Positions 13,881 to 26,000 of a DNA stretch of 64,000 nt are shown piece by piece. Source of the DNA: Dreissena polymorpha (lineage: Eukaryota > Mollusca > Bivalvia > Myida > Dreissenidae); the NCBI RefSeq assembly GCF_020536995.1, contig NC_068356.1:87091941-87155940 (forward strand), written 5' to 3'. Made by a program: the position numbers and the translations under genes. Positions within the stretch are counted from its first letter, which is position 1, and each line of letters begins with the position of its first letter. The notes beneath the pieces were generated by a model, which had not been told where the DNA came from, made no database searches, and was given only the letters and a program-made list of their open reading frames with translations.

Positions 13881-15164
13881 ATGGCAACACGAGATTTTCC
13901 GAGGATAAAAGCCGTGCGTGCATATGTATCGGAAGCGGCTAAAGGCGACCAGGGAGCCGACTGTCACGATGTCAATGACGACCATTGGATCAACGGAAGT
14001 CCCGTTCCTATCGCTAACCCAATGTCGGGCTACGAGCTTTATCAACAGTACCGGAAGTCATGGGGAATAAACGCCATGGGAACGCTCGTTGTAGAGGTCG
14101 AAGCGGACGACGGGACTTCCGGTGTGGGCGTCACGATCGGCGGAGAGCCCGGATGTTACATAGTGGAGAAACACCTCAGCCGATTCATTGAAGGTCAGGA
14201 CCCGCGCAATGTGGAGCTCCTAAATGATCAGATGTTTCGATCCACGCTTAACTACGGACGTAAAGGGCTACCGATTCAAGCCATAAGCGCCGTGGATATT
14301 GCGCTCTGGGACCTTCTAGGGAAATTGAGGAACGAGCCAGTGTATGCGCTGCTCGGTGGCAAAACGAAGGAACGACTTCCGGTGTACAGCACGACGGCTA
14401 GACCGGATATAGCTAAGGAGCTCGGGTTCGTGGGAGCAAAGATACCATGTCCGTACGGACCTTCGGCGGGAGACGACGGTATGCGAAAGAACATCGAGTT
14501 TTACAAAGGCTGGCGGGAAAAGGTTGGCGACGAATTTCCGCTTAGTCTGGATTGCTACATGGCGCTCACGGTCCCATACGCAACTAGGCTAGCTAAGGAG
14601 CTCGAACCCTACGGACTGAAATGGATGGAGGAGTTTCTGCCGCCGGACGATTACGAAGGCTACAACGATGTTCGGGCGAATCTGAGAGGTTCAAAAGTCC
14701 TGCTTACCACAGGAGAGCATGAATATAACAAGTACGGCTTCAAGCAACTGATCAATTCACGTTGCGTTGATATCGTCCAACCAGATATCACGTGGTTGGG
14801 TGGAATCACCGAAGCGAGGCGCGTTGTCGCCATGGCAGCGGCGCACGACACGTTGGTGATACCTCACGGCTCCAGCGTGTATTCATACCACCTTCAGTAC
14901 GCCTTTAGCAACTGTCCAGTGGCGGAATACATCAACCTGAGCCCCAAAGCGGACAAAATAGTGCCGTATTTCGGAGGACTATTTACGGACGAACCTCTTC
15001 CGGCGGATGGATTCATCGATCTTCCCAACCGGGCCGGTTTTGGCGTCACATTGTGCAGAGATACACTGAAACGACCTTACGCACGCAGTGAAGAAGAATC
15101 GAAAATAAACGCCGAGAAAAATAAAGCATACAAAGGCCCGAAGAAAGCGCATATGCCGTTCTAA
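13881..15164 (+). CDS. rhmD: L-rhamnonate dehydratase-like enolase-superfamily enzyme, single exon, 427 aa
   Basis: Predicted to dehydrate L-rhamnonate to 2-keto-3-deoxy-L-rhamnonate, a Mg2+-dependent step of the non-phosphorylated rhamnose pathway. The frame is uninterrupted from ATG at 13881 to TAA at 15164. The capping domain (about 1-145) has DDHWIN with His35, and PMSGY. The barrel has Lys187 (GAKIP), metal ligands Asp224 (LDCYM), Glu250 (KWMEE) and Glu279, then His280 (TTGEHE) and His329 (IPHGSSVYSYH). The spacing matches bacterial RhmD. The tail KADKIVPYF, PGFGV-like AGFGVTL and LKRPYAR also fit that family rather than L-fuconate dehydratase (ENOSF1). The frame extends upstream of the ATG without any other ATG. 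It lacks introns while both neighbours have four. Its GC-rich coding sequence resembles that of the neighbouring genes, so composition does not show transfer. Substrate is inferred from family. Confidence 0.95.
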   Translation: MATRDFPRIKAVRAYVSEAAKGDQGADCHDVNDDHWINGSPVPIANPMSGYELYQQYRKSWGINAMGTLVVEVEADDGTSGVGVTIGGEPGCYIVEKHLSRFIEGQDPRNVELLNDQMFRSTLNYGRKGLPIQAISAVDIALWDLLGKLRNEPVYALLGGKTKERLPVYSTTARPDIAKELGFVGAKIPCPYGPSAGDDGMRKNIEFYKGWREKVGDEFPLSLDCYMALTVPYATRLAKELEPYGLKWMEEFLPPDDYEGYNDVRANLRGSKVLLTTGEHEYNKYGFKQLINSRCVDIVQPDITWLGGITEARRVVAMAAAHDTLVIPHGSSVYSYHLQYAFSNCPVAEYINLSPKADKIVPYFGGLFTDEPLPADGFIDLPNRAGFGVTLCRDTLKRPYARSEEESKINAEKNKAYKGPKKAHMPF

Positions 15165-15530
15165 CTCTTCGCTCAGCTTGAAACGTGTTTTTCCAAGACC
15201 AAGGGAGATAAATGTTTACAATGCGCGTTATCTTGCTGTAGAAGTACTCTCCCTTGTCAAAATATACTTTTCTACGAAAAACCACTCTATGAACGCAGCG
15301 TGACGGGTAGACACTGGCGCAACGAGGGTTCTAATTGTCTGGCTGTTTAAATGTTATTTTAATGATGAAATATTGCTTCGCCGGCACCCAAAAGTGGCTT
15401 ATCAGGCGGTCGGCGACGTGATTGCGAGGGTGATATTATTGGTATATTTTTCCCGTGCGATAAACGCTTGATGTAAGAGAACAGATAATAAGCACTGTCT
15501 CACAACATACACAATGTTTACATATCTGAC

Positions 15531-15536
15531 AATAAA
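15531..15536 (+). promoter_or_regulatory. Possible polyadenylation signal of the rhamnonate dehydratase gene
   Basis: First AATAAA downstream of the stop codon, 367 bp away. Supported by position only. Confidence 0.3.
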
Positions 15537-16289
15537 TCTTTCGTTCTTTCTCGGGCAGAAAATCTATGTAAACATACATAACTTTTATTGAACAAAGTAT
15601 TCCCTTAAGTATGTTCATGCAAACAATATGCATGAATTGATAAACCATCTGTATATGTCTTAAATACAAAACTTGCGCAAACTGAATATTTAAAATAAAA
15701 TAAAGTAAACATTAAATAATTTTGTTTAAAAAAACATGCGATTACATGATTATTGACATGATAATAAATCTATCAAGTTGTTTTTCTTATTGTCATAGCC
15801 CACTGACCGATTATTATGAGTAAAGCTTAAGCTTTATGAAATACCTGATAGATCATCACAAAAATTACGGTAATGAGCAACTTGCGGTTACGTTTTTATC
15901 TTAGTCTGAAACCGCCGACGACAACGATTATTTTCTTTAACATAATACCATGTTGAACAGATCGCATTGGCATACATCTAGCGAAAAAATAAGTTATGAG
16001 TTAAATTTGTGTTAAAACAATATTTGGTGAATCTCACTTACTACCGAATAAGATAACGGACGCAAATGCCAGACCTGGAGCATGACGTCAATACGAGAGT
16101 TAACGTCATCGGATCGATCGACAGTCCACTCCTGCCTATGGAAAGTGTTTACTGTTTCTCAATCATATTGTAACATTCACGGTTTATCAGTGTTGTTTTT
16201 TTGTCCACCTTTCGCTCCGATGGCAAGGGCGTACGTAACAGACACGGTGCAGAAACTAGTTTAAATCTATATTTTAGCTGTTTCGAAAG

Positions 16290-16440
16290 TCAAAATCTCA
16301 TTGAGTCGCATTCGAGTCCTTTTTTTATATAAAACAAGTACTTTCTGTCTTAATTGAGATCTTAAGAACACTCCCACAGTGGGGATCGAACCCAGGACAT
16401 CCCGGTCACTAGACGGACACCATGTCCACCACCTAATGGA
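16290..16440 (-). mobile_element. tRNA-derived SINE, minus orientation
   Basis: On the minus strand: GTGTCCGTCTAGTGACCGGG, then a B box GGGTTCGATCCCCAC, GTGGGAGTGTTCTTAAGATC, and a degenerate tail with GGACTCGAATGCGACTC. The same arrangement appears at 27400-27590. The family resembles tRNA-headed SINEs of molluscs. Confidence 0.75.
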
Positions 16441-17310
16441 GCACTTCAAGCAAGATCATTTTGGCTGGTAAATATTTATAGGACATGATGATCCAAAGTG
16501 TCTGCAAAAAGGTGCAAACACTAAATAAAGGTTTTCGATACTATTAAAGGAAAATAATCGGTTATATTAACAATATTTGATAGAAAACCCTTTAACTCAT
16601 CACTAGTCACACTCATCAGATTTCGTTCACGTCTTCAGTGGGGAAACGTTTTCCATTAAGCTTCAAATTGCAATGTGTGCATCGTGAACTCGTGAAATGT
16701 TGTCACTGTGATGCTAATCAACGTAGACTCACGATTAAACATCATTTATGAATGTATTTTTTATTTCTTTTCTTTTTTTTCTTCTTTTTGAACATTTTTT
16801 GACCGGAAAATGTTAAAACAAGGAACAAATTCCTTTCATCGGATTTAATATCAAGTATGTTCTCTTATATATCTCAACACGATTAATGAAGCTACGTCCA
16901 TGCAAACGACAGCACCTATGGAAGGCCGCATACCCTTAAAACATTTCAAGATGTTACGGATTTGTAGCGAGTATCCGGTGTCGTCCATTATAGGTTCTGT
17001 TTTGATTATTCTTTATTTGTCAGTATTGTACACCGCAGAATACAAACATTTCAAGAATCTGTCAAGAGGGGGCTATTGTCAACTCACCGACAATATTAGG
17101 AAGACGTGTTGACTTTCGTGTATCTAAACGTTTGGATCTGGGCAAAGTACAAATTATTACTTGCTTCAGGTCCAATTAAAATGATATTTCTCTCTGCTCG
17201 CATTATTGTATTAAGCCAATAAGTAAAAGAATACCATCTGCTTTGGAATGAGAGTTATAACAAATAATGTGTGTAAGAGCACTTTGGATTTCTTAACGCA
17301 AGTAAATATG

Positions 17311-17573
17311 TGTTTTGTTCTGAGAAAACTGGGTTTAATTCATGTGCGTAAAGTGTCGTCACAGATTAGCCTTTGCAGTCCGCACAGGCTAATCAGGGAC
17401 GACACTTTCCGCTCTAATGGTATTTTTAGTTTGGAGGAAGTCCCTTCTTACCGAAAATCAAGTTTAAGCGGAAAGTGTCGTCCTTGATTAGCCTGTGCGG
17501 ACTGCACAGGCTAATCTGGGACGACACTTAAAGCACATGAATTAAGCCCAGTTTTCTCAGAACAAGACACAAT
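17311..17573. mobile_element. Double-hairpin MITE, copy 9 (well preserved)
   Basis: Ends TGTTTTGTTCTGAGAAAACT and AGTTTTCTCAGAACAAGACA. Both internal palindromes are nearly perfect. Confidence 0.92.
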
Positions 17574-19736
17574 TAAATATGGTACGAAACAAGTCAAATT
17601 AATATTCATTAAACATGTAAAACATAGCAGATCGTTAGAGTAAGTTGTAATTGTATGTGTGAGGCACATGTAATTGTGTGTTGTTCATATATGTCAAAAG
17701 TACGGACAATATACTATGAATATGCTAGAACTGTCAAAGTTAGTTAGCGGACTTACGCGTCGTGTGTTTCGCATGGTAAGTTGTAATTCATGGCGGAAGG
17801 TGACACACAGTCTTGCTACGTACTAAGTCTTGAACAAATGACCACTTATCATATCTAGGGTGCCAATCAATGACGTATACATGTATTGTAATACCCATTA
17901 CATTTCATTTACTAAAAAGTAGGTTCACACGCCGCCTAATGTTGAATGATAACTTCCTCGAAATTTTGGAAGATTTATGAATTTAACGAATCGTCCAAAT
18001 AACCAACAGATAAATCAATCACCGCCTCAGAGAGCCACCTGTGCTCAGTCCATGCCTCTCTCACGTTTTTGAGAATCGAGAAGCAAGCGGACCGGTTTGG
18101 TGTCAACAGGGGGGATTTCATTTGTCACAGGTGTGTGAAAAGTAAATCGAATAAAGGGGTGTTCGCGATTCATTAAGAACGCACAATCATCATCGACTTA
18201 AACAATTTTATACTGCGATTTAAGCGCCACTCTATCACAGAGCTTCGATATTGGTTTGTTGAATTCGATGTGAACACAAGCTATGCTGCATATATTAGAC
18301 GAACTTTTTAGAGGCGTAACAAAATGACATGCATTATTTATTCTATTAATTTTTATATTTCTGTTATCGCACAATAATGATATCTTTAGCGGTATTGCAT
18401 TAACGATTTATCCGTTGCCTTCTGACAAATCAGCGAGGGTTAGCTACATCAGTAGTTGCTCTTTTGTGTGAAAGTTAATGATCAGTCCATAAAATTATAT
18501 CTCTTTTTGTTGGCTAAGACACCCGAGTGGTTATGGATGGGACTGGAGTGTGTTTTGTATGGAGATTTGTAACTTCAGATGGTTATCTCTTTTTGTCGAC
18601 TTTAAGACGCTTCCCAACGAAGAAGGGGTCCCAGCTATGGATTTAAGGCCGCATAGGCGCGTTCCACGCTTTATGTCGCTTTGTTGAGAGTAAACAATCA
18701 CACATGAGATAAGTGTGTGTCAAACGTTGTTAATCTCGCGATTTGATGATGACAAACTTATCATTCGTAAATACTGTCAATAATCGATTATGAGACATGC
18801 TTGTTTGTATTTTGAGGCTCGAAGAATGAACCGGTTTTGACAAACAATAGTGTATTTTTTTCGCTCAAGTTGATATGAGGATGTTTTAACTCGTGTGTCA
18901 GTCAGAAATCTTCGCATGAGATCATGGTAGAATAAACATATTTTTCCCGTTAAAGATGATTAACCTGTGAATTTATTACAAAATATTATTTCAAACAATT
19001 TCAACGAAACGTTAACGCCGCTATCCTTAGTGCGCGAAGATTTCAACGCAAAACCCAGAGCAAGGATACCGTACGTAAAATCGAAGAAAATCATGGTTTG
19101 CTCCTCGCAAATGAAAACAGCGAAATTATATGAACGCTTGAGTCGATTGGCGCCTATATCTGTGTTCTATACGCGAGTGGTGTTTGGAAATAAATGAATA
19201 TTTGAAGGAATTTATTGGACTTTTTTATTATAATTTTCACGGATTGCTTGTTATATGTTATAGTGCCGATTCGTGGTGACGCATAATTTATATAATAGGC
19301 TGGATATTAAGCAGGTGGTTCATATTTAAGCTGAGAATGTTATAATTTGTTTCGTATGAAATCTTGAAGTTCGGTCATTTGGCAACGGTGTATTAACCAT
19401 AGCTCATTACAGAACATTTAATGTTTTATTTAATTGGGTAATTAATACTCATGCATACTGTTTGAAAACGTTCGCTAAATACGGTAATAAAGGAGATTTG
19501 TGAAAAACAACGCCACTTGTGTGTAACCAAAATGAGAGTTACGAGCTTTTGAAATAAATTATCACTTAAACTTTATATAAATATTAGGAGATCGGTTACA
19601 AAATTTATCGATTTAGCGCTAAAAAGAAGCGATTGTTTAAGAGTAAGAGAATGGATCCCGACTGAGTGGAGTTTTACCCATTCTATTGAGAACGGTACAA
19701 AATAAACGACGATTGTTTTAGTGTCAAAAATAAACC

Positions 19737-20055
19737 ATGCGGATTTTAAGGACCATTGGCGGAGAGTCAGGATTTTCTGTGTTAAGTTTGTGCTATTTAT
19801 TAACGGTTTTCTGTTTAACTATCCGCGCGGTGGACGGGAAGCGGAAAAAGGGTCCGAAGGGGGCTGTGGAAGAAACGGAGGCTATTGAGCGTCTCTCGAA
19901 GGTGTTTGGGATCGAGCACGCGCCGCAGAATAACGTGGGCGCCACTCCTCCGCAGTTTATGTTGGAATTATTTAACGACATTACTGACGCCGGTGGATTA
20001 ATTAAAAAGGACGGCCCATATAACGCGTCTACCGTGGTCAGCTTTCCTGATAGAG
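19737..20055 (+). CDS. admp: ADMP-like exon 1 (residues 1-107)
   Basis: Starts at ATG 19737 and ends GATAGAG|GTAAGA. Encodes the signal peptide and first prodomain segment, including PPQFMLELFNDIT, a typical TGF-beta propeptide helix. Confidence 0.92.
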
Positions 20056-23000
20056 GTAAGAATAAATAAACCGTCTCACTCTTTCTCGCTCAGGTACGCA
20101 TTTTGACATGTGTAATCCCTTCGAAAATCAATTCAATTAAAGACTTTTCTTCTATTTTATTCGAGGTTAAAAGGCTTTATTTCGAAACCTTTGATACGGA
20201 TGAGCAGAAAAAAGCATAAAAGAGTAAAGCGCAGGCTGTTCTGTATTTATGCTGGTTACTTACAGCAATGTTCACTTGGCTTCTGAGTGGGAAGGTTTAA
20301 CCGTTAAAACAGCTTCACTTCCCCTCCATAAAGGTTCGTCTCATATAGGATGCATTGTTGCAGATTCCAACACATGTATGATAGTGACCTTCGAACTATT
20401 GAACATTTCCAATTATCCTTATAGAGTTCAACCTAATCCCCACTTAAACCCCATGTTTACCACGCGCCTTTGAATTTGAAATATTTTAACTATCTTTAAA
20501 AAGACTTTCATGTATGGATGACAATTTCAACTACGCTTCAACCTTTATATGTCAAATCTGAAAACAAACGTCCACGTTATACTCTGATTTAGTCAAAGAA
20601 AATGTACAACAAAGGCACGAACGCGTTTGGCGCTTCACGTATGAAGCGTTTGTTTTCACGCTAAGGGATTTATGTTTTTTGGCGTTATTTCGCCCCATTT
20701 GTGCAAGAAGGTACCATGTGTCATTTAATTTTTATATCACATGGTGCTTTTTGCACCAATGTGCGAAATTATGTAGTAGCCCGGGATTGTACTCACTGAT
20801 TAAATCGGACACTAAAATAAAAACTCTACAAGCCTTTACACTTTAACTGTTTAGTATGGCAAAATATTTTTTTTATAGTTATGAATGATAATACGAGCAT
20901 CGTTCTCGGAAAACTGGTGTTAAATCGTGGGCGTAAAAAGTTATTAAGGATTAGCATGTTTAGTCCGCACAGGCTAATATGGGGCGACCCTGTCCGCGTG
21001 TATATTTTTTTAAATAAGTATTTCCTAAGCGAAAATCCAGGGTAGGCGGAAAGTTGCGTCCCTAATTAACCTGTGTGGACTGCCTAGGCTATTCTGGGAT
21101 GACACTTTTCACACATGCATTAAGCCCTGTTTACCCAGAGCGAGGCCCATATACTGCACCTTAATAGGCTTGAGTCGCGTTTTGAGAAAACTGGGCATAA
21201 TGCATGTGCGTAAAGTATCGTCCAAGATTAGACTGTGCAGTCAGCTCAGGCTAATCAGGGACGACACTTTCCGCCTTAACAAGATTTTTGCTAAGAAGAG
21301 ACGTTCTTTAAATAGAAAATATCATAAAAAGCGGAAAGTGTCGTCCCTGATTAGCCTGAACGGACTGCACAGGCAAATCTGGACGACAATTTACGTACAT
21401 GCAATATGCCCAGTTTTCTCAGAACACGACTCGGGTTAATGACACAATATTATCATAACTTGTTGAATCGGTATGAACGTAACGTGCGAGGTAAATTGAA
21501 CTGCTCGACATTTTGGCATTCGAATAACTGGTTTAACGCAACTGGCAAAACTACTGCTGATGTTTATGACTTACTGTATATGTTTTGTTCTTAGATAGAT
21601 CTTTCAAGAACATTTCGAGAAAATGTCATACTATTGCAATTTGTCATTTGTTTTAACGTAAATTTTGGACAGCGTTTTGACTTCTCTTAAATTAATATGC
21701 CAATTTGTACCAAATAAAATATCTATTCGAAAATATATTTGTTGAGGATGAAGACTTTTGTGTTAAGGACTTCATCAGTGTAATTAAAATATCTGCAAAC
21801 CGATAGCTGAGACATGTGCCCACTTGAAGAAGCCATAACTTCGTGTAATTTATTAAGAATATTGAATGCATTAGCGATTGATGTGCATTTTTAAAGATTT
21901 ATTTAAATACATTGTAAATAAGCTATATAAACTTGTTTATTAATTTCACATTAGCAATAGCCCAAAATTAATTTATATCCTAAAAACCAACCGCATAAAA
22001 TGTGAATAAACGTGAATGAAAGGTCGCAGATGCTGACGATGTATATGTTAAGAAGTTTGCTGATATCTCTCTACACAAAATGTTAATCTGGCACTGTTTC
22101 ACATTCCTCAAAGAATGAATGAATACATAGTGGCATTATTGACAAGATTTTTTCAAGAGTTTACATAACGTTTCGAGGCCTCGTTAACTGGAAAGGGAAG
22201 CTCTTGACCAGCTCTTGACCAGACTGCGGGATGCGCAGGGACTCTAGAGCGACCCTGGCCACATATGGCATAAGATCCATTTTCGCATGACGCGGGTAAA
22301 GTGTACCCATTATAGATGCACTGGTGTAGGCATCATAGCCTACTGACGTATTTATGATTTTGAAGCTCATGCTCATATTGAGAATAATGATAATGGAGAT
22401 AATGATCATAATGATGACGATTATGAGCCGAAGATGATGGTGCGGTGACTAGATAATGATGATGGAGGTGCTTAAGACGGTTGTGTTTGTCATGATGATG
22501 ATCCAAATGGAACGAACATTATAAAAGGTTATACAAGGAGCAAAGTAATATGTATGTATAAACATTCCACATTTGGCTGAAACGTCCGCGTCGGTATGAA
22601 GGACCCCAAACATCAACACATTGTTCGTTTACCATTCGTCCAAGAACCGTGAAAGGAAAGGGGCCGATGAAAGTGATACATTTACAGATATCTCCGCCAC
22701 AAATCTCGGCCTGACAAATAGATGGAGGTCGATCCTATAATTTGTGCATTTCTAATTACCGGTTATTGTAGGATGACTTTACGACAGTTGAACTCTCGAT
22801 TCGGTCGCCGTGTGCAGAAATGTGATATCTTAAAGGGGTACATGCGCACATTGATCACGTTTGAAGATTATAAAAATTTGTGTCGCATAATAAACAATAA
22901 CAAAACAAGGAAAGTACACTATACGAACACAAATATGATTGCAATTTAAAGTTTGATAATAACAAATTAATTAATACTATTTCAAAGGTGTTTATAAAAG

Positions 23001-26000
23001 CGAATGAGCACAAATCCTTCTAAATTAGGGATTGCTTGGCTCATTTTTCAACTGCCTTTATTTCAAGAATCGGTGACCTCTCTGTATGCTTGTATATTGT
23101 GTTTGCAGAATATTTACGTCGGTCATTCCACAATGCTTTATTTTTGTGTGTAAAATTCGTGGTATGTCTGACAACTAGGAATTCAGATGAGTAAGTCCCT
23201 TTAAAAAACTCACAATCGGGAATCGAAAGTTTAAACACCGGCGTATTTTGTGTCAGGACCCGATCACTATCTCTTTTTAAAGTTTGACTGCGCTTTTCAA
23301 GCGTCTATTGATCTCGACTTTATTTATTATATTTCAATGTCAATTAGACGCTCAATGACTTGGAAATTGCTTTCAATGGGCTGTTTTGTACTATAGTTTT
23401 GTTATTGCGTTTTTTTGTGTGAAACCTGCAGTTTTTACGCACAAAATAAGGAAACAGTTATGTGAAATGAATTGAAAACGCATCCCATTACAGACATTGG
23501 CTGTACAAGGGATTATATTGCCAGTACAAGTAAAATAATGGGAATGCTTTCGTTAAATGTTACACAAACTGAGTACTGTCTATACAAACAACAGATCGTT
23601 TAAAATATAGCTACATGCCATGATATTTATTAATTCTTAAAAGCACGGACAGCAAGAACAAGTACTATCTGAAAGTATTTTAAGTGTTGAATATATTGTA
23701 ATAAATAACATTGCAAATGAAATCTGACGCGTGACTAGTTTGTTAACCCATTTATGCCCAGTGGACTCTCCCATCCTTCTAAATTGGATCAATGTATTTC
23801 CAAAATTAGGGATGTCTAGTATAGTTATTTCTATATTTAGAATAATTCTTACAGAAATTCCTTTAAGCAAACAGCGCAGACCCTGATGAGACGCCGCATC
23901 ATGCGGCGTCTCATCTGGGTCTACGCTGTTTGCAATGTCCTTTTTTCAGGACGCTAGGCATAAATGGGTTAATAAGGCAAAATAAATGCATTTCTACATG
24001 TAATTTGTGAATACGATAAAATAAATACGTTACTAGTTTGTGAATAAAGCAAAAGTAAGGCTTCGCTAGTTTGCCAGTGGAAACATGAAGTGTTGACTAG
24101 GGAACATATAGAAATCAACAAATATTCTCCTATTGATCAACGGACACAATTAAAGCACAATAGTTCTTTAATGAATGATGTAGGAGTCATTTAAATAAGA
24201 AAGCATTTAAACATTCAAGTACAGAAAAGAAACGATAAACCAAAACCAAATTGCAGTACTACTACAGAATGATTTATTCTTGAATGATTAAAATAACACC
24301 TAAGAGTGGTATGTTCTAAGACACATTCAATTCGCATAATTTCTGAGTGGTTTTCAAATCAGATGCATTAAATAATGATCTTTTCAATTAGAAACAGTGT
24401 CGTTTCTGTTATGATTATGAGTTTTTCATTGGGGAAATCTCGACTTGAAATGCGTTTTTAATTGACTTCACTTATACGCTCACTTCCCAGTGCATTGCAT
24501 CGCTATTTCAAACGAGATGGGTTTCTCAATAGAGAAAAGCGTTTCACTTACAAGCGTGCAGATGAAATATTGCAACGATACGTCAGTAGGTTTCGACAAA
24601 TATGCGTTAATAATAAATTTTAACTTAATGGTCGATGCGATTTAATGGATTGCACGTTTAAACGTATTTAATTGTTTGTTAAGTTTGATTTATGCGCCGT
24701 TTGAAACAGTATTTTAGTATAACAGCATAACTGTATTGTATGTTTCATTTAAAAATAAACTGGAGTCTTTATCATCGGGTTCTAATTACGACTGGGCATA
24801 CTTCATGTTCAAATCTATATTACGAAGGTATTTTATTTCAACTGTATTTTATTAAATAAAGATGATTTGTTACCGAGTTCATAGTTTGACGGCTAACTAA
24901 TTATTGCTACCAGTTAACCATTTTTTGTATTAACACTATTCAGTTTTCTGATTAATATCACAATCGCAGTATATTATATAATTTTGTATTTCATCACACA
25001 TGGCCATTCTGTGATGTGAACTATTCCCATTTTATGACAAAATATTCAAATTAATAAATGCCTCATTTCACTATTTTTGCCAAAATGTAAAACTCTTTCT
25101 CATCATGACATAAGTTATTTTCTTATAACAGTATTATGTTTCACCGCGAGATAATTGGCGAATTACAAGAAAACAACTACCGTAAATAATTTCAGTTGCA
25201 ACGAGGTCTGTTCGACTCGTGATGAATAACGTCGAATATGCGTTAAAGGGATCTTTTCACGCTTTGGTAAATTGACAAAATTGAAAAAAGTTGTTTCAGA
25301 TTCGTAAGTTTTCGTTTTAGTTATGATATTTGTGAGGAAACAGTAATACTGAACATTAACCATGCTCTAATATAGCCATTATATGCATCTTTTGACGATT
25401 TTAAAACCTAAAAATTATAAAGCGTTGCAACGCGAAACGATTGAATAATTTGGAGAGTTCTGTTTTTGTCGTTAAATTTTGTGAAACTACGAAGATTGCT
25501 TATATAAGGTATAACATACGTCTAGAATGTGTACTCGGCGGAATAGCTCAGTAGGCTAGAGCGTTTTTACTTCAGGACTCTGGCAGGACTCCAGGGGTCA
25601 CTGGTTCGAAACCTGCTCCGAGCAATGTTCTTTTCCTTTTTTTAATTTATTTCTTGATTTTTTACTGGAGCTTTTACGATCCAATGTTTACATTTATCAA
25701 TATAAAGCATTTAATGAATAAGTTTAAAAATGCCAAAATCTGTGAAAAGGCCCCTTTAAGAAGCGTCATTGCAATATCATTAGTAACGGTGGAAAACGTA
25801 TTGCTTCTGTCGAGAGATATCATCAAATGCATGCTTGATATCGGTTTAAAGAATGTAAAATGTCCAGAGGTCGAAAGGAGGGCAGAGAATTCACAAGTCA
25901 CCATAAACCAAAACATTACCGTAAATGATGTAAATAATACATGTATACCTACCTGAAGTGAATTATAGGTATGAAGAGTGTTTTTTTTTCGGAAAAGGTG

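Larger units (their letters stand above)
15165..19736. other. Intergenic region between rhamnonate dehydratase and the ADMP-like gene
   Basis: 4.6 kb, AT-rich. It holds a tRNA-derived SINE (16290-16440, minus) and one well-preserved MITE (17311-17573). Short frames at 16900-17112 and 18967-19197 show no recognisable domain. The ADMP-like promoter should lie near the right end, but no element can be named. Confidence 0.55.

Noticed and set aside
16900-17112. 70-codon frame with a hydrophobic stretch
   Set aside because: A single possible membrane segment without signal, splice or homology support.
18515-18600. tRNA-Ser/Leu-like A box (CCGAGTGGTTATGGATGGG)
   Set aside because: No B box or pairable acceptor stem follows; a chance or very old resemblance.
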